Below, piece by piece: positions 12,650 to 23,463 of a stretch of DNA of 64,000 nucleotides (position 1 is its first letter; each line of letters begins with the position of its first letter). The stretch is from Neckera pumila (Eukaryota; Streptophyta; Bryopsida; Hypnales; Neckeraceae), in assembly GCA_963969595.1 (NCBI GenBank), contig OZ018409.1, positions 46,389,282 through 46,453,281 of the forward strand, read 5' to 3'. Position numbers and translations under genes: made by a program. Under the pieces are notes generated by a model, which searched no databases, had not been told where the DNA came from, and worked only from the letters and a program-made list of their open reading frames with translations.

Positions 12650-15600
12650 CACAATGTCATTATTTAGAAATCCGGATTAGTTTAAGATCAATTCCGTAAA
12701 TATTTTCAAAATTTTGTAGTAGTGGAACCATGAACCGGAACATTTAGTAGAAACTAGTTAGTCAGGAAGTTCCGACTCACAAAAACTTGTAGAAGAAGTA
12801 AGAAACGGACTTTTACTGGAATCCGGAGACCGGAATCAGATCCGGATTTCGGCAACCTACGAACTAAGGGTCCGGCCTACGAAAACTAGGGATCCGTTTG
12901 CAAAAGGCGGCGCATTAAATGACCGAACCAACAGGTGTCGGTCACTGGCCGGGTACTTAAGCGGACGATCTTCTCATTCTTCTCCCTCTTTCTTCCGCTC
13001 GAGGAGGTGTGTGCTTGCAGGTTTTGGAGCGCGTTTTCTTTTAGAAGAGTGAAAGAGTGGTGAGTTAGGCCGGATAGGGAGAGAAGGAAAGGAGGGTGCC
13101 GATTGCATCGGATTGTAGTTTAATGGCCGAAACGTCGGCGCAGGGGCAGAAGACGGTTCCTTCTGTCAAACTCTTGTACCCGATCATTCCGTCTGATCCC
13201 GGTGAACGTTTAGAGTTAGAGGAAGATCTGTCCAAACTAGGGGGTATCGGGTTCATCCGGAAACCCTGGACGGTGAGGAGCGAGGATTTTCTTCGCGAGT
13301 TAGTTTTGGGGGCGCTGAACCAGTTCGAACCGACGCCAAGGGATCGGTTGTCACCTTGGACAGAAGGGATGTGGGCGGAAACTTACGGGTTGACGCAGTC
13401 TGCATCCGGAAGCGCAACCTGGACGGATAAGTTTCATGAAGGAAAGTTCAAGAAACCACCGCACCACAAGGAGGGTTTCTCCATTAGTAACTGTATCAAT
13501 GAGCGCCATAGGAGGTTACTGAATTTCCTGATTTCTATACTATATATCCAGAAAAACCAACAAGAATTACGGTCACAGTCGCAAATACAATTTTCGGAGC
13601 ACTCGAAGGCCAGGTCGTGAACTGGACAGGCCTAATCCACCAGAAGGTCAAAAAGATGGCGGTAGCGGTCGAGAAGGCCAAGCAGAGTCCGCTCAGCACG
13701 TACTTATTCCACATGTATCATCATTATGATTACATGACCCCGCCAGAACAAGTTGCTTATGAGACCAGAATGCAGATCCTGAAGTACGGATTCACGGAGG
13801 AGTTGAAGCCGACGGGAGAAGCAGCAGAAGAAGAAGAAGAAGAAGAGGAGGATCCGGAACCGAAGCCGCTGGAGAAGAAGAAGCGGCATAAGGTAACCAA
13901 TCCGGACTCACGAAGAGTGAGTGTGGACGTACCGGAATCGAATCCAGCCCTGACCCAGCCATCGCCGAAACTTTTCGATGTATCGGACTTCTATGAGACC
14001 GGAGCCCGATGGATGGTGCAGTGCCGGAAGATGCACGCTAAGATGGCAGGGGTGATCACGGGCGTCGCTAGCGAGTTAAATGTCAAGACGGATCAGATCT
14101 TCAACAAACTCCGGAAGAGACCTGATCCGGCACTACTCCAAGAGAAAGACAAGGAGATCGCACTACTTAAGGCGGAACGGGACCACTACAAGAACAAGTT
14201 CTACTAGACGGAGGGACAGTCGATCTCAGCCCGGAAGAAGGAGACAGATGCCCTGAAGCTCGTCAGGGATTTGAAGGGGTTGGTAGAACAACCGGAACAT
14301 TTGGTCATCCGGTCCGCGCTCTACACGAAGAAACTCAAGAACGACGGCATTATCACCGGATCTCGAGTTTTGCAAGTCCTGGTCAATTACGAGGCTAAGA
14401 TGAAGACCGTTTTGGACGAGATGCGACAGTTGCTGAGTCCTCTGGATGTGGCCAAGGACAAGTTTGGGCCATTTCCGGATATCTTCATGGAGTCGCCGGC
14501 CAAGTACGGAGCCGGAACTTCCGGAACAAAAGAAGATCCAGATTTGAAGTCTCTATTCAAGCTGCCCCAGGTACCTTCCTTGGGTCATTTCCAGAAGTGG
14601 GGAATGGTGAGTACTTTTAGTCCTTCCTCACAGTCTCCGGCGGGATCCGGAAAGATAGGGCAGAGATTGCCAATCCGGAGAGACCTCTTAGAAGGTATGG
14701 GGACGATAAATCCGGCAAGGGAGCACCCGGAGAAATTCCCTCACATGGCGGAGCCATCACCAGCATGGGGGACACAATTGATCGATCTAGGAGATCCAGC
14801 TCCAGAGGCAAGACCGGAACTCAAGCCGGAAACCCGGAGGAACACGAGGTCGGAAATAGTGGAGGTCAAATTCTTGGATCCGGATGAAGAACTGGAGATG
14901 GTGGAACCTGAGAAGCAACTAAAACTCCGGAAGTCGGAGAAGCGGAAGCCAGAAGGTAAGAAGCCAGCGAAGCAGGAGATTGAAGACTCTGAATCCGATG
15001 AGTTTGAATCCGCTACTGAGTCTGAGGAGGATGCGAATGAGGAAGAGACGTCTCCTGCGACCCGGCAGAATCCGCCTCGAGCTGCCAAGATGATGCTAGC
15101 CAAGGGTTCCGGTAAACCGACAACCAAGCAAGGAGCCGGGAGTTCAAAGAAGTCTCGGATGACCAAGTAGTTCAAAGGGGACCACTTGTAGAGGTGAATT
15201 AGAATTTAGTTAGTTAGTTCCGGAACCGGAATCCTAGCGTGGGTCCGGGTTCCGGAAGTTTAGGGATAAGGACTTTCCGGTTAAATCGGAATTTCTTTGG
15301 TGTGTGTGTGAGGTTGCCCTAGTTTGTGGGCTGCCCTTTGTTGTTTTTAGGGTGTTGACTTTGGTTTTGATTTGGGTTTTTAAGGGCGGGCAAGTTAGTT
15401 GCCCCTCATTCCCTCCTAGTTGATATTCAAATTGTATTTCATTCCCTTTTTGAAATCTAAGCTTTCGGGTATGCATTTTCATTCTATCAGTGTATCCAGA
15501 TTGTGTTGACCAATGGTCTGACTGTTGGAAGGAAAGGACGGGTGAGGAGGAATCCAGGTTTAGGAGAATACGGTCTAAGTCGGGAGTGTGCTATTGTAAT

Positions 15601-16150
15601 GTTGTTGGATTGTTGACTTAGGAGCTGAGCATTGTGTCTTTAAATTACTACGAGAGTAGTCCAGATCTGAGTAGCGGGGAAGCGAGTCCGATTGTCAAGC
15701 CGTGTGGAGGTAAGCGCCCGCCCAAGGAAGTTCCCACATGTCCGGAAGATTTGCCAACCTTAGAATTCATTTAACCTCTAGAAAGATCACACCCCCATAC
15801 TTATACTTGACTCTGAGATCTGTTGTTGTAGTTAGGGAGAGTGAAGTATTCCTGAGTGACCTGCTTTCCGGATTTACCATCCGGAAGCTGTGAGGATCCG
15901 GATCTTTTCGTCTTGCTGCAACCTTTTGAGTACTTGGGTGTTTTTATTTGTGTTTGTTAGAATTGTAGTAAAACAAAGGTGGTGAAGTCCCTACCCCCTT
16001 CAAAGATCAACTAGTGGACCCTCTGAAGGTAAAACAGAGGTATTGAAAACCGGATTGGAAGAAGAGACGTAAACCGGATTCCGGATAGTTTATGATCCGG
16101 ATTGTGAGAAAAGCCGGAAAAAGAGTAAGTAGGTGAGGATGAAGATCGGA
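12650..16150 (+). mobile_element. E1: CCGG-rich element with a single ORF
   Basis: Base composition changes sharply here: TCCGGA, ACCGGA and ATCCGG words become dense, unlike the AT-rich flanks. The block holds one gene (13,123-15,170), about 500 bp of 5' sequence and about 950 bp of 3' sequence. Parts of the 3' sequence match E2 near 29,300; the shared words include GTGACCTGCT and CCATCCGG. I found no long terminal repeats, reverse transcriptase or integrase. The boundaries are taken from composition and are approximate. It may be a non-autonomous element or a decayed, dispersed gene family. Confidence 0.6.
13123..15170 (+). pseudogene. E1 protein, acidic coiled-coil-like, family unknown
   Basis: I do not recognise this family. 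The reading starts at ATG 13,123 (MAETSAQGQK) and needs a one-base frame change near 13,545. Beyond that point the matching frame (ITVTVANTIFGALEG) aligns with E2 (LTLANTIFGTLSG). The frame then runs through an in-frame TAG at 14,205-14,207 to the end at 15,170. In order, the product has an N-terminal region with PxDxxERLELEEDL and KPW motifs, a CINERHRRLL motif, a Glu-rich stretch, a charged helical region (IALLKAERDHY), and a Lys/Glu-rich tail (residues PDEELEMVEPE onward). There is no zinc knuckle or polymerase. A retroelement gag-like role is only a guess. Relatives are E2 and E3. Confidence 0.6.
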
Positions 16151-17113
16151 TATCTAGAATATGCTACGTAAAAATCCGGAAATTCCTTGGGACGATATTT
16201 TGTGTTGTCTTGGCACATTTTTTGTGTTAAGGATACTTATGCCTAGATTGCGCGTACGACACCCAAGCCTAAGCCTAAGCCTAAAAAGTGTTCCACTTCT
16301 TATAAAAGAGTGCATATATATAATTTCACTAGTGGTGATTGCCACAGTTTCCAATGGACCCCACAGAGGTTATGGACTTGAATCTATTGAATGATAATTA
16401 ACGATGTTTTTAAAAGACACTTGTAATTTGTCTAGTTTGTTTTTTAATCTAATTTATTTGATATCCAAGAAACATAATCATCTAAAAAAATCACTTTTGC
16501 AACAATGGATACAAGTCAAGAAAATGCCAAAATGATCATAATGGTTGAAGTGCATCATCATCATGGTTGCTATACGTAGAGCTTTCCAACAATACTAAGA
16601 ATAAAACCAAAGGATGCATGGTCCAAAAGATTTCATGGTAACAAACAAACAAAACTAATATGATGTATTTTAAGTGATGGATTTAGTAATAGGAGTTGTA
16701 ACATTGTGTATTTAATATAATAAATGATACATTGATATAATATACAATGAACTAATAATATTGATATACTATATGGATACAATATGAATTCTAATCATGT
16801 CTCATAATCCCATATCTTTTGTTTCATCATCCAATGTCACAGACAAGATAACTACGCTTAAAATTGCACAAGTAAGCAATTTTGTATGGTTCCCATTATC
16901 ATATTGAATTTATTTTGTGGGATCTTGAAGGTAGCCAAAAAGAGATTATAGATTCTGTTAGAATGTATTTTTTATTTTGTGAACACTATATGAATAAACT
17001 ACAGAATTTCAAAGTGCTGAAAATAGACATTTCATCTCTTTAACCGACTAGTCTCTCATGAATAGTAGAAGTACATTTTAGACAAGAATCTAGAGTGTCA
17101 AAACTATATATCA
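16151..17113. other. Intergenic DNA, no gene seen
   Basis: This AT-rich sequence follows the CCGG-rich element. A CCTAAGCCTAAGCCTAAGCC run near 16,263-16,283 is a short 6-bp tandem repeat. No coding signal is visible. Confidence 0.5.
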
Positions 17114-17437
17114 TGAATTTTGTTAAAATGGCGGTATTCCCAGTGCCATATTTTCCTTGTGCCATATTCCCCGTGCCATTTTTTTAGACTGTCCGTTCTG
17201 AACATCTAGAACTAGTATAGATTCTAGACATCTAAGGCTATTGTAGATTTCAAACATCTAGGAACTACATAGATTTTAGACCGACCGTTCTAAAAAATCT
17301 ACGATTGGTATAGATTTAAGCTATCTAGGAAAGGCGTAGATTTTCAAAATGTACTACTGGTATAGATTTCAGAACGGCCGTTCCAAACTGAAATAATGTG
17401 CCATTGTAATGGAATGCCACCATTTTAACAAAATTCA
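17114..17437. mobile_element. MITE candidate with 27-bp inverted ends
   Basis: The left end contains TGAATTTTGTTAAAATGGC (17,114-17,132). It is mirrored at 17,411-17,437 by sequence ending in CCATTTTAACAAAATTCA. The arms are 27 bp long with one or two mismatches. The interior repeats a TAGATT-(A)CATCTAGG-type unit of about 30 bp several times and lacks coding capacity. Confidence 0.75.
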
Positions 17438-18539
17438 CCATATATGTAGTTACCTTAAATAGATATAATCATTTTTACAAGTTGCACAAGTTGCAGTTCT
17501 TGAGGGGCTTGGATGAACAGAGAGTTTCCATTCTTTTAGCATGTTAATACTTACTCCACCCTTCAAAAATAGGTGGTTACTACTAGTTTGCTCAACAAAT
17601 TGCACAAAAGCTTGACATTTCTTGATGTGCTTCTTAACATGTGTACCCCCTTTTTTGTTTTGTAGACATCAATTTGTTTAATTATTTTTGCACCAAGAGC
17701 CTTGACGGTGGTTACAATGGACTGCATACGGGTAAGTAAGAATGCTTTGGCAATAAGGTAGGAGGCTCATAAACTGATCATCTAAGAATAAGGGACCTTT
17801 GTAGGAAAATCAGTAGTCAGAGCGTAATATTTTTCACATATTTTTTATAGAAAGAGGAAAGGGAAACAATTCATAGGCAATTTACATCGTAATTTCTTGA
17901 CTTAGAATGAATTAACTATGAATTTTCAAAGTGAAAGGTGCATAGGTACTTAGGTAGGTGCTCATAGACTAACCAATCTTCAATCAAAATCAGCCTTTGA
18001 ATGGAGCACTTTCAAATTTGGGATGTTTCTATAATTTTGACTCTCAGATTATCATCCACATTATGCTTTTAATTATTTTAGCCTTCCATGAATCTATGTT
18101 TTACTTTGAGGGATTTAAAAACACAATTAATGTTCCTCAAGTGCATTGAACAAGATGTGATCCATTTTTGGAACTCTCTAACGTAACTACACCTAAAATT
18201 GCACGCTTTCTAAATCACACAGTGGATATTCTTGCCTAAAATGTACTCCCACTACTCATATGACTCTATGATCGCTTTTGAGTACATCTATTCTCAGCAC
18301 TTTGGAAATTTGTAGTTTATTCACACGGTGTCCAAAAAATGCATTCTAAGAGAATCTAAGATCCCCTTTTGACTACCAATAGGGCCCCACAAATTTTTTT
18401 TCAATATAATAGTGAAAACCGTGCTGAATCAAGCTGAATTGCTTAACTGTGCAATTTAAGGTCAGTTATCTTACACTATTTATGACGGTTCTGTAGGGTG
18501 ATTATAAATGCCCGCTCACAATTTGAGCCTCCTACCTTA
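17438..18539. other. Intergenic DNA, no gene seen
   Basis: AT-rich sequence with short open frames only. No repeats or recognisable protein similarity were seen. Confidence 0.5.
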
Positions 18540-18936
18540 GAGCATCGCCACACATTCACGGCGCCCCGGGATTTGAGCGGGGCCTGGAAGAAAAAGAGAG
18601 CCACCTATTCACAGAAACGGGACAAAAGAAGACCGGTCACTCCAAAATGAGCTCTCCAAACACTAGCTCCCCGTCTTTGCCACGCTTTGATTCAGACTTG
18701 ATCTTGTCGGCTTTGTTGTCAGCTTTGTTGGTTTGTGGGCCGTTTCTAACTGTTTTTAATCAATTAGCATTTTGGTTGGCTCTTGGTTATGACAAGTCAT
18801 TAATACATGAGTTTGTCTTGTTTTGGCGTGTGTGCTTCCCCATGAACGGATGGCTAACAGAAGCAACCCGAGGACTACTAAGAACTGGCCAACTCATTTC
18901 CCCAGCCTTGTTTCCGGGGAATGGGTGGCGATGCTC
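18540..18936. mobile_element. Tourist/PIF-Harbinger-like MITE, copy 1
   Basis: The termini are inverted copies of GAGCATCGCCAC (18,540-18,551 and 18,925-18,936), each flanked by TTA as expected for a 3-bp target duplication. The ends resemble the GAGCATCTCCA termini of plant PIF/Harbinger-derived MITEs. The element is about 397 bp. Its interior is similar over most of its length, in reverse orientation, to 49,531-49,922. The small open frame inside is not a credible gene. Confidence 0.85.
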
Positions 18937-19273
18937 TTACTATGGCTTGGTCCTCTTCCCCCGTTGATTCATCAAACTGAAAACTCTTCCCTAAGTCGTA
19001 CTTGCACCATTCTGCTGTCTCTCTGTTTTGCTTACATATCATGCAGACAAACTCGGGCTTGTTTGGCAGACGTCCTTCATCTTTCTTGACAACTTCTGGA
19101 AGGTTCAATTGTTTGGGACCAGATTTGATGTGAGAAGGTTTGCAACTGAGGTCTCTTCCATCCACAACTTGATATAAAATTAAGCCACCAATCTGGTGGA
19201 TATGCAATCTGGGCATCCGCTTTTGTAGCCAAATTCGGCATAAGCCATTGAATATATTGCGTCTTTTTTTCAA
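18878..19273 (-). other. Unrecognised 131-codon ORF with a CxxC pair
   Basis: The minus-strand frame contains FVCMICKQNRETAEWCKYD, a cysteine pair followed by a third cysteine, and then an acidic stretch. This could be the relic of a zinc-binding exon, for example from a DNA transposon. Its last residues run into the neighbouring MITE, so it is not a complete gene. I cannot assign a family. Confidence 0.25.
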
Positions 19274-19526
19274 AAAAATAAAATAAATTCTAAATCAGCA
19301 CAGTAGTGGATTGTTGAAGATGCATGTGTGGTTTCCAACTTCAATTGTAAGAAAAATAAATTCATAGTAAGAATTACATTAAGATAATACTGCCACCAAT
19401 AATTATTATTTAAATAGTCACAAAAATGATCATTGATAAGTAAAAAGGTTAATACAAAGTGTGTATATATATATTGTGTGTGTGAGAGAGAGAAAATAAA
19501 GGGTTTAAATAAAAGTATATGTAAAA

Positions 19527-19552
19527 ATGCCATATTTAACTACTTTTGGACT
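19527..19552 (+). repeat. Left 26-bp terminal inverted repeat
   Basis: It begins ATGCCATATTTAACTAC and ends TTTTGGACT. It matches 47,041-47,066 in reverse complement with no mismatch. The first internal palindrome lies about 37 bp further in, at 19,589. Confidence 0.85.
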
Positions 19553-20115
19553 TTAGGAGTAATTTTAGACTATATCCTAGGAGACTACATTGGGAGAGCT
19601 CCCGTTGTATTGGTTTCAAGACCGCAATGCCTATGAAAGTGGGAAGATTAGAATGAAGTAGACCATATTCATACCCAAGAAGAGGACAAAGAAGCATAAT
19701 AACTGAGATATTTCATCCATAGTACATTTATTCTACCTAACAGTAGAGAAGATTCATCGGGAAAGTTGCCGCTGTAGTGCATATTCCAGACTTTGGGATC
19801 TAAAGTGTTGCAAGAGAACAATGAAAACAAATATCATTCAACTTAGATTATTACAAAGACTAGTAAGCAAGCACTGTCTAACCCATTAGTATCTCCCTGC
19901 AGAATAAGGATCCAGAATTCTCCTGGTGTAATTCCCGCATTCAAACTTACGGTACAAGAGGACTGTTGGCATGGTGGAATGGAACTTGAAAGTAAAGAAA
20001 AGGTGAAGAAGGGTCACCACATTTTATTAACACCGATAAAGAAGGTCACAATCAAGAAGTTGCCCACGAAAAGAAAGAAAGGCAATCCCTATAGTATCTA
20101 AACTACTCAACTTGA

Positions 20116-20610
20116 CTAATGCATAACAAAATTCCCAACTATAAGTAGCTCCTTCTGTACATACCATGGATCTTCTAATTTCAGGAGATCAATATCATCC
20201 CTCACGCCTACAGAGAGACCTATCAAATGAGAACGTGGCCATTCAAGAGGATCTATTTGAAGTACTGCAATAGTTTGATCCAAAAAAATGTTGCGCAGTC
20301 TAGGGCTACCTAAGATCCGGTTTAGTAATGCCCCATAGTGTGGATAAGGATTATTCTTGTTAGGAATGTTCGAACCGGCAAAAAAATGAAACCCTTTCCA
20401 AGTCTTTCGCGGGAGAAGACACCGCATAAGCACCTCCAAAGTAGACAAATGCATGGAGGAATACAACCCACAGTGAGCCCATTCAACCAACTGACTAAGG
20501 AAGTCATGGAAACCAGAGGGAACGTCGATTATTTCCGGAAGATCCAGAACACCACCCTCCACGCATAAATCACCTGTAAGAACAACAACAGCCGCCTTTT
20601 GCACAATCAA
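20116..20610 (-). pseudogene. Second FCP1/HAD-like domain, catalytic residues missing
   Basis: This 164-codon frame parallels the domain encoded at 22,239-21,584. It has a hydrophobic strand (AVVVLTGDLCVEGGVLDLPE) where the first HAD motif should be, then FLSQLVEWAHCGLYSSMHL aligning with the motif II region, and IAVLQIDPLEW aligning with the motif IV region. The paired aspartates of motifs I and IV are absent, so phosphatase activity is not expected. It may be the 3' part of gene A or a decayed tandem copy. The segment between the two domains holds a 59-bp palindrome-bearing satellite. Confidence 0.4.
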
Positions 20611-20640
20611 AACATAGCAAGGAAGTTAACTCGTCAGACA

Positions 20641-21050
20641 GAGGAGGACAAAATCTCTAAAGAGCGGGAGATTTCCCGATGTTATTCCAAAGGGGACTCA
20701 CTATATTGAGAACCTTCAAAGAACGGGAGGTATCCCGATGAATTTAGAATAGACAGTTACTTCATTTAGAGCCAGTAAATAATGAGAGGTATCCCTATGA
20801 TTTATTACGGACAATTACTACACTGAGAAGAAGTAAACAAGTAATGATCTCCCGTTGAATTAAGAATGGGTAGCCACTTCACTGAGAACCGCTAAACAAC
20901 AAAAGATCTCCCGGTAAGCTTAAAAGGGACACTCACATTACACAGATCTTGTAAATGGTAGATCTCAAGAGGTTCAAATAGACACAGAACTTGACGGAGA
21001 ACCCCTGCCCAACGGGAGATTTCCCAATATAGTAGAAATACACTCTTACA
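20641..21050. repeat. 59-bp satellite, each unit carrying the palindrome
   Basis: About seven diverged units follow one another with a period near 59 bp. Palindromic or degenerate palindromic cores occur at about 20,663, 20,722, 20,782, 20,841, 20,900, 20,955 and 21,011. Shared words between cores include ACTGAGAA(C) and GTAAACAA. The best cores read AGCGGGAGATTTCCCGATG and AACGGGAGGTATCCCGATG. Confidence 0.7.
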
Positions 21051-21583
21051 TTATTGTATACAAACTGGATATCGATGACATGGAAGTGTGCCTAAGAATT
21101 TGTAATGCGGTAACTTAAGATAGAAAAAACTCAACAAGCATGAGATGCAATAATTATCTTGCATCTGAACTACGAACTACAAGTACAATCATGGTCGCGA
21201 GTCCTTGCTAAGGAATACCGGGACAGCTAAAAAATGATGGGGAAGCTCAAAAATTATGCATGTGACCAATAATTGAAAAGCAAATACGGGATCACAACTC
21301 ACATAGAATTCATGTTGGGTGTAAATAAAGAACCATGAAGGAACAACTTGAGTGTGCATATGCAATAAATTGTCAAGAAGTATCACTTCAATCATGATCC
21401 ATATTTGCTAATGTATTGACTATTTGACAATTACAGGTTCAGAGAAATGTCTGATCAAGAATTTACAACAGCATTTAGAACTAAAATTACAATTTGTAAT
21501 CAGACGATTATAAAACATCATTCCAAGAAACTGTCGTCTCCAGCAACGGGAAATATTTTGTTGAAGCCCCATGTCAACAGGAA

Positions 21584-23463
21584 TCAACGACGCTGAATTC
21601 CGATAATGATTGCCCAGCCCAATGTAGAATCTTGTTCCACTGCATTCTGCCCACCAGGAAGGGGATTCGCCTTCACATACACCGGCACCGCTTCATTCGA
21701 AAGAAGGAGGCCATCAAGCCACGACATCAATTGCATGCAGAGGTAGTTGTCGAGCAGCTCACCGCAAAAGGACTGAGGAAAAACAGCGTTATAAGCATCG
21801 TTCAAGATGTTCTTTTCTGGACTGTCGTCAATGAAAAGAATGTTATCCAATGTGAACAAACTGGCCATATTCGCAAATGTCGTCAGATCTTTTAGGAAGA
21901 TTGGCTTATTGGGTGCAGATGGGGCCCTGTACGTGGACTTCGTGCATGCCCCTTGACACAGACAAATGACATCTCGACGGCCAAAGGAACAATCTGCGAG
22001 GACAATGTCCAACAAATTGTCCATGTTCTTTGGAGTAACACTACTCCGGAATGCAACATCCGCTCTACAACGCAGCCAATTAAGAAACATGGTGACACCC
22101 GGGTGACGCTCAACATGTTGTTTATTATGCTCGTATGACTTGTGAAGAAGCACTCCATTCAAGTCAAGGACCACAGAATACTTTTGTCGAGCTACCTTTT
22201 CCAATGTGCTTGGTTGCGTCGTTGAAGGTCCACCACAATCTGCAGACAAGTACGGCAAAGCCCAGTTAGAGACAAGTCCATGAAAAAGCAAGAGGAACTT
22301 CAATGAAACCCTTAGAAATACGAAAGGTGTCACATGAAGTACCTCTCACAACGGCTTCTTCCTTCCTCGCCTCTTCTGCTTTCCCGACTTTTGCACTCCT
22401 TCGACCCCCGTGTCCATCGGCCCTTTCCTCTGTTTCCACCGGTCCACTGTCAGAGGCTATCTGAAAAATGTCGCGATAAAGAAATGAATGCGCCTCCCAG
22501 ACGGCCGGAAACTTGGACCGGCTGTTACTCGCCAAATGGCGCGCTTGTCTAGCATGAAAAGCTAGCAAATTCAAAAGATCCTTAAACCTACTCTTCAAGG
22601 AAACCATGTCAGCATGCATACGTCCCGGGTGTGGGACAGCAATCATTGGATTCACCTTCGGTTCAGCCGCATCCGGACTCATTTGCGTGAGGTTCGCCTT
22701 TGTATCCGCCATAATGGTATCCGCCATTTCCGCGAACGGTGGAACATGTGTCTCAGGCAACGGGATATCTCCCGTTGCATCAGTAATCGGCTCCTTCCCC
22801 TTCAAATGCCGAGGTCCAGGAAAAGAAGCATGATCACCCGGGATCGGAAGATCTCCCGCTGCATCGACACACTGCTCCAGCCTCGAAGGTACGTCATGTG
22901 AAGACTTTGCTGTGGGGGGCACTATGTCAACGATTGTGTCCTTCGCAGATGTAGCTCCTCCCTGTATTGCAACGGTAAGAAGAATGAACGCAGCGATTGT
23001 CGCCTCAGGAGTCCCCGTCGAAGCAACCTTTGCTCCGGACGGTGTAGGGGAGGAGACGCTAGGGCCTTCATTCCCTGCAGGCTACTGAGGGGCATGCGGC
23101 CGACTAACCGAAGGGTCACGAGGGAGGCTGATATTCAGTCTCATCTTTGTCCTCAACTCATTGCACCGACCTGACTCGACCTCAATGAGTGCTGAGCTTG
23201 AGACCATCCTCCGCCCTACCGTGCCTGTCTTCTCCGCTGAACGTGGCGTCCGTCTCCATGCAGTCTCATCCTATGATTAGAACACGTAAGATTTCCTCAG
23301 CAGATGATTATGCGCAATGCGGAACTGGAAGCGGGAAATACCCCAATGATTAGGTACAATGACTGACCTTTCTGCCTGGACTAGTTTCCTTGTTATTCTC
23401 TATGTCCTCCTCGGCGTGAGGGATACTTGCGGTGATCAAAGGAGTAGGAGTTTGTGTTGGAAC
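21584..23463 (-). pseudogene. Gene A: FCP1/CTD-phosphatase-like HAD protein, broken
   Basis: Three exons can be followed with matching phases: 23,463-23,368, 23,269-22,343 and 22,239-21,584. The first part is low-complexity and Pro/Ser/Thr-rich. The last exon has HAD-superfamily landmarks: VVLDLNGVLLHKSY (motif I, DxNGV instead of the usual DxDxT/V), FLNWLRCRADVAFRSSVTP (motif II region) and ILFIDDSPEKN (motif IV, paired Asp). This resembles FCP1/NIF-type phosphatases, which remove phosphate from Ser/Thr of proteins such as the RNA polymerase II tail. An in-frame TAG at 23,084-23,082 breaks exon 2. No start codon is seen upstream, and element E2 begins just beyond the first exon. Two palindromes lie inside exon 2 and encode GD(I/L)P repeats. 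Confidence 0.6.
22759..22862. repeat. Two palindromes inside coding sequence
   Basis: Palindromes at 22,759-22,778 (AACGGGATATCTCCCGTTGC) and about 22,842-22,862 lie in exon 2 of gene A. On the minus strand they translate to GDIPLPE and GDLPIPG. This shows that the motif can occur in translated sequence without shifting the frame. Confidence 0.75.

Noticed and set aside
14741..15175. Minus-strand Ser-rich ORF of 144 codons
   Set aside because: It is the mirror of the E1 coding frame, which has homologues in E2. The minus frame has none.
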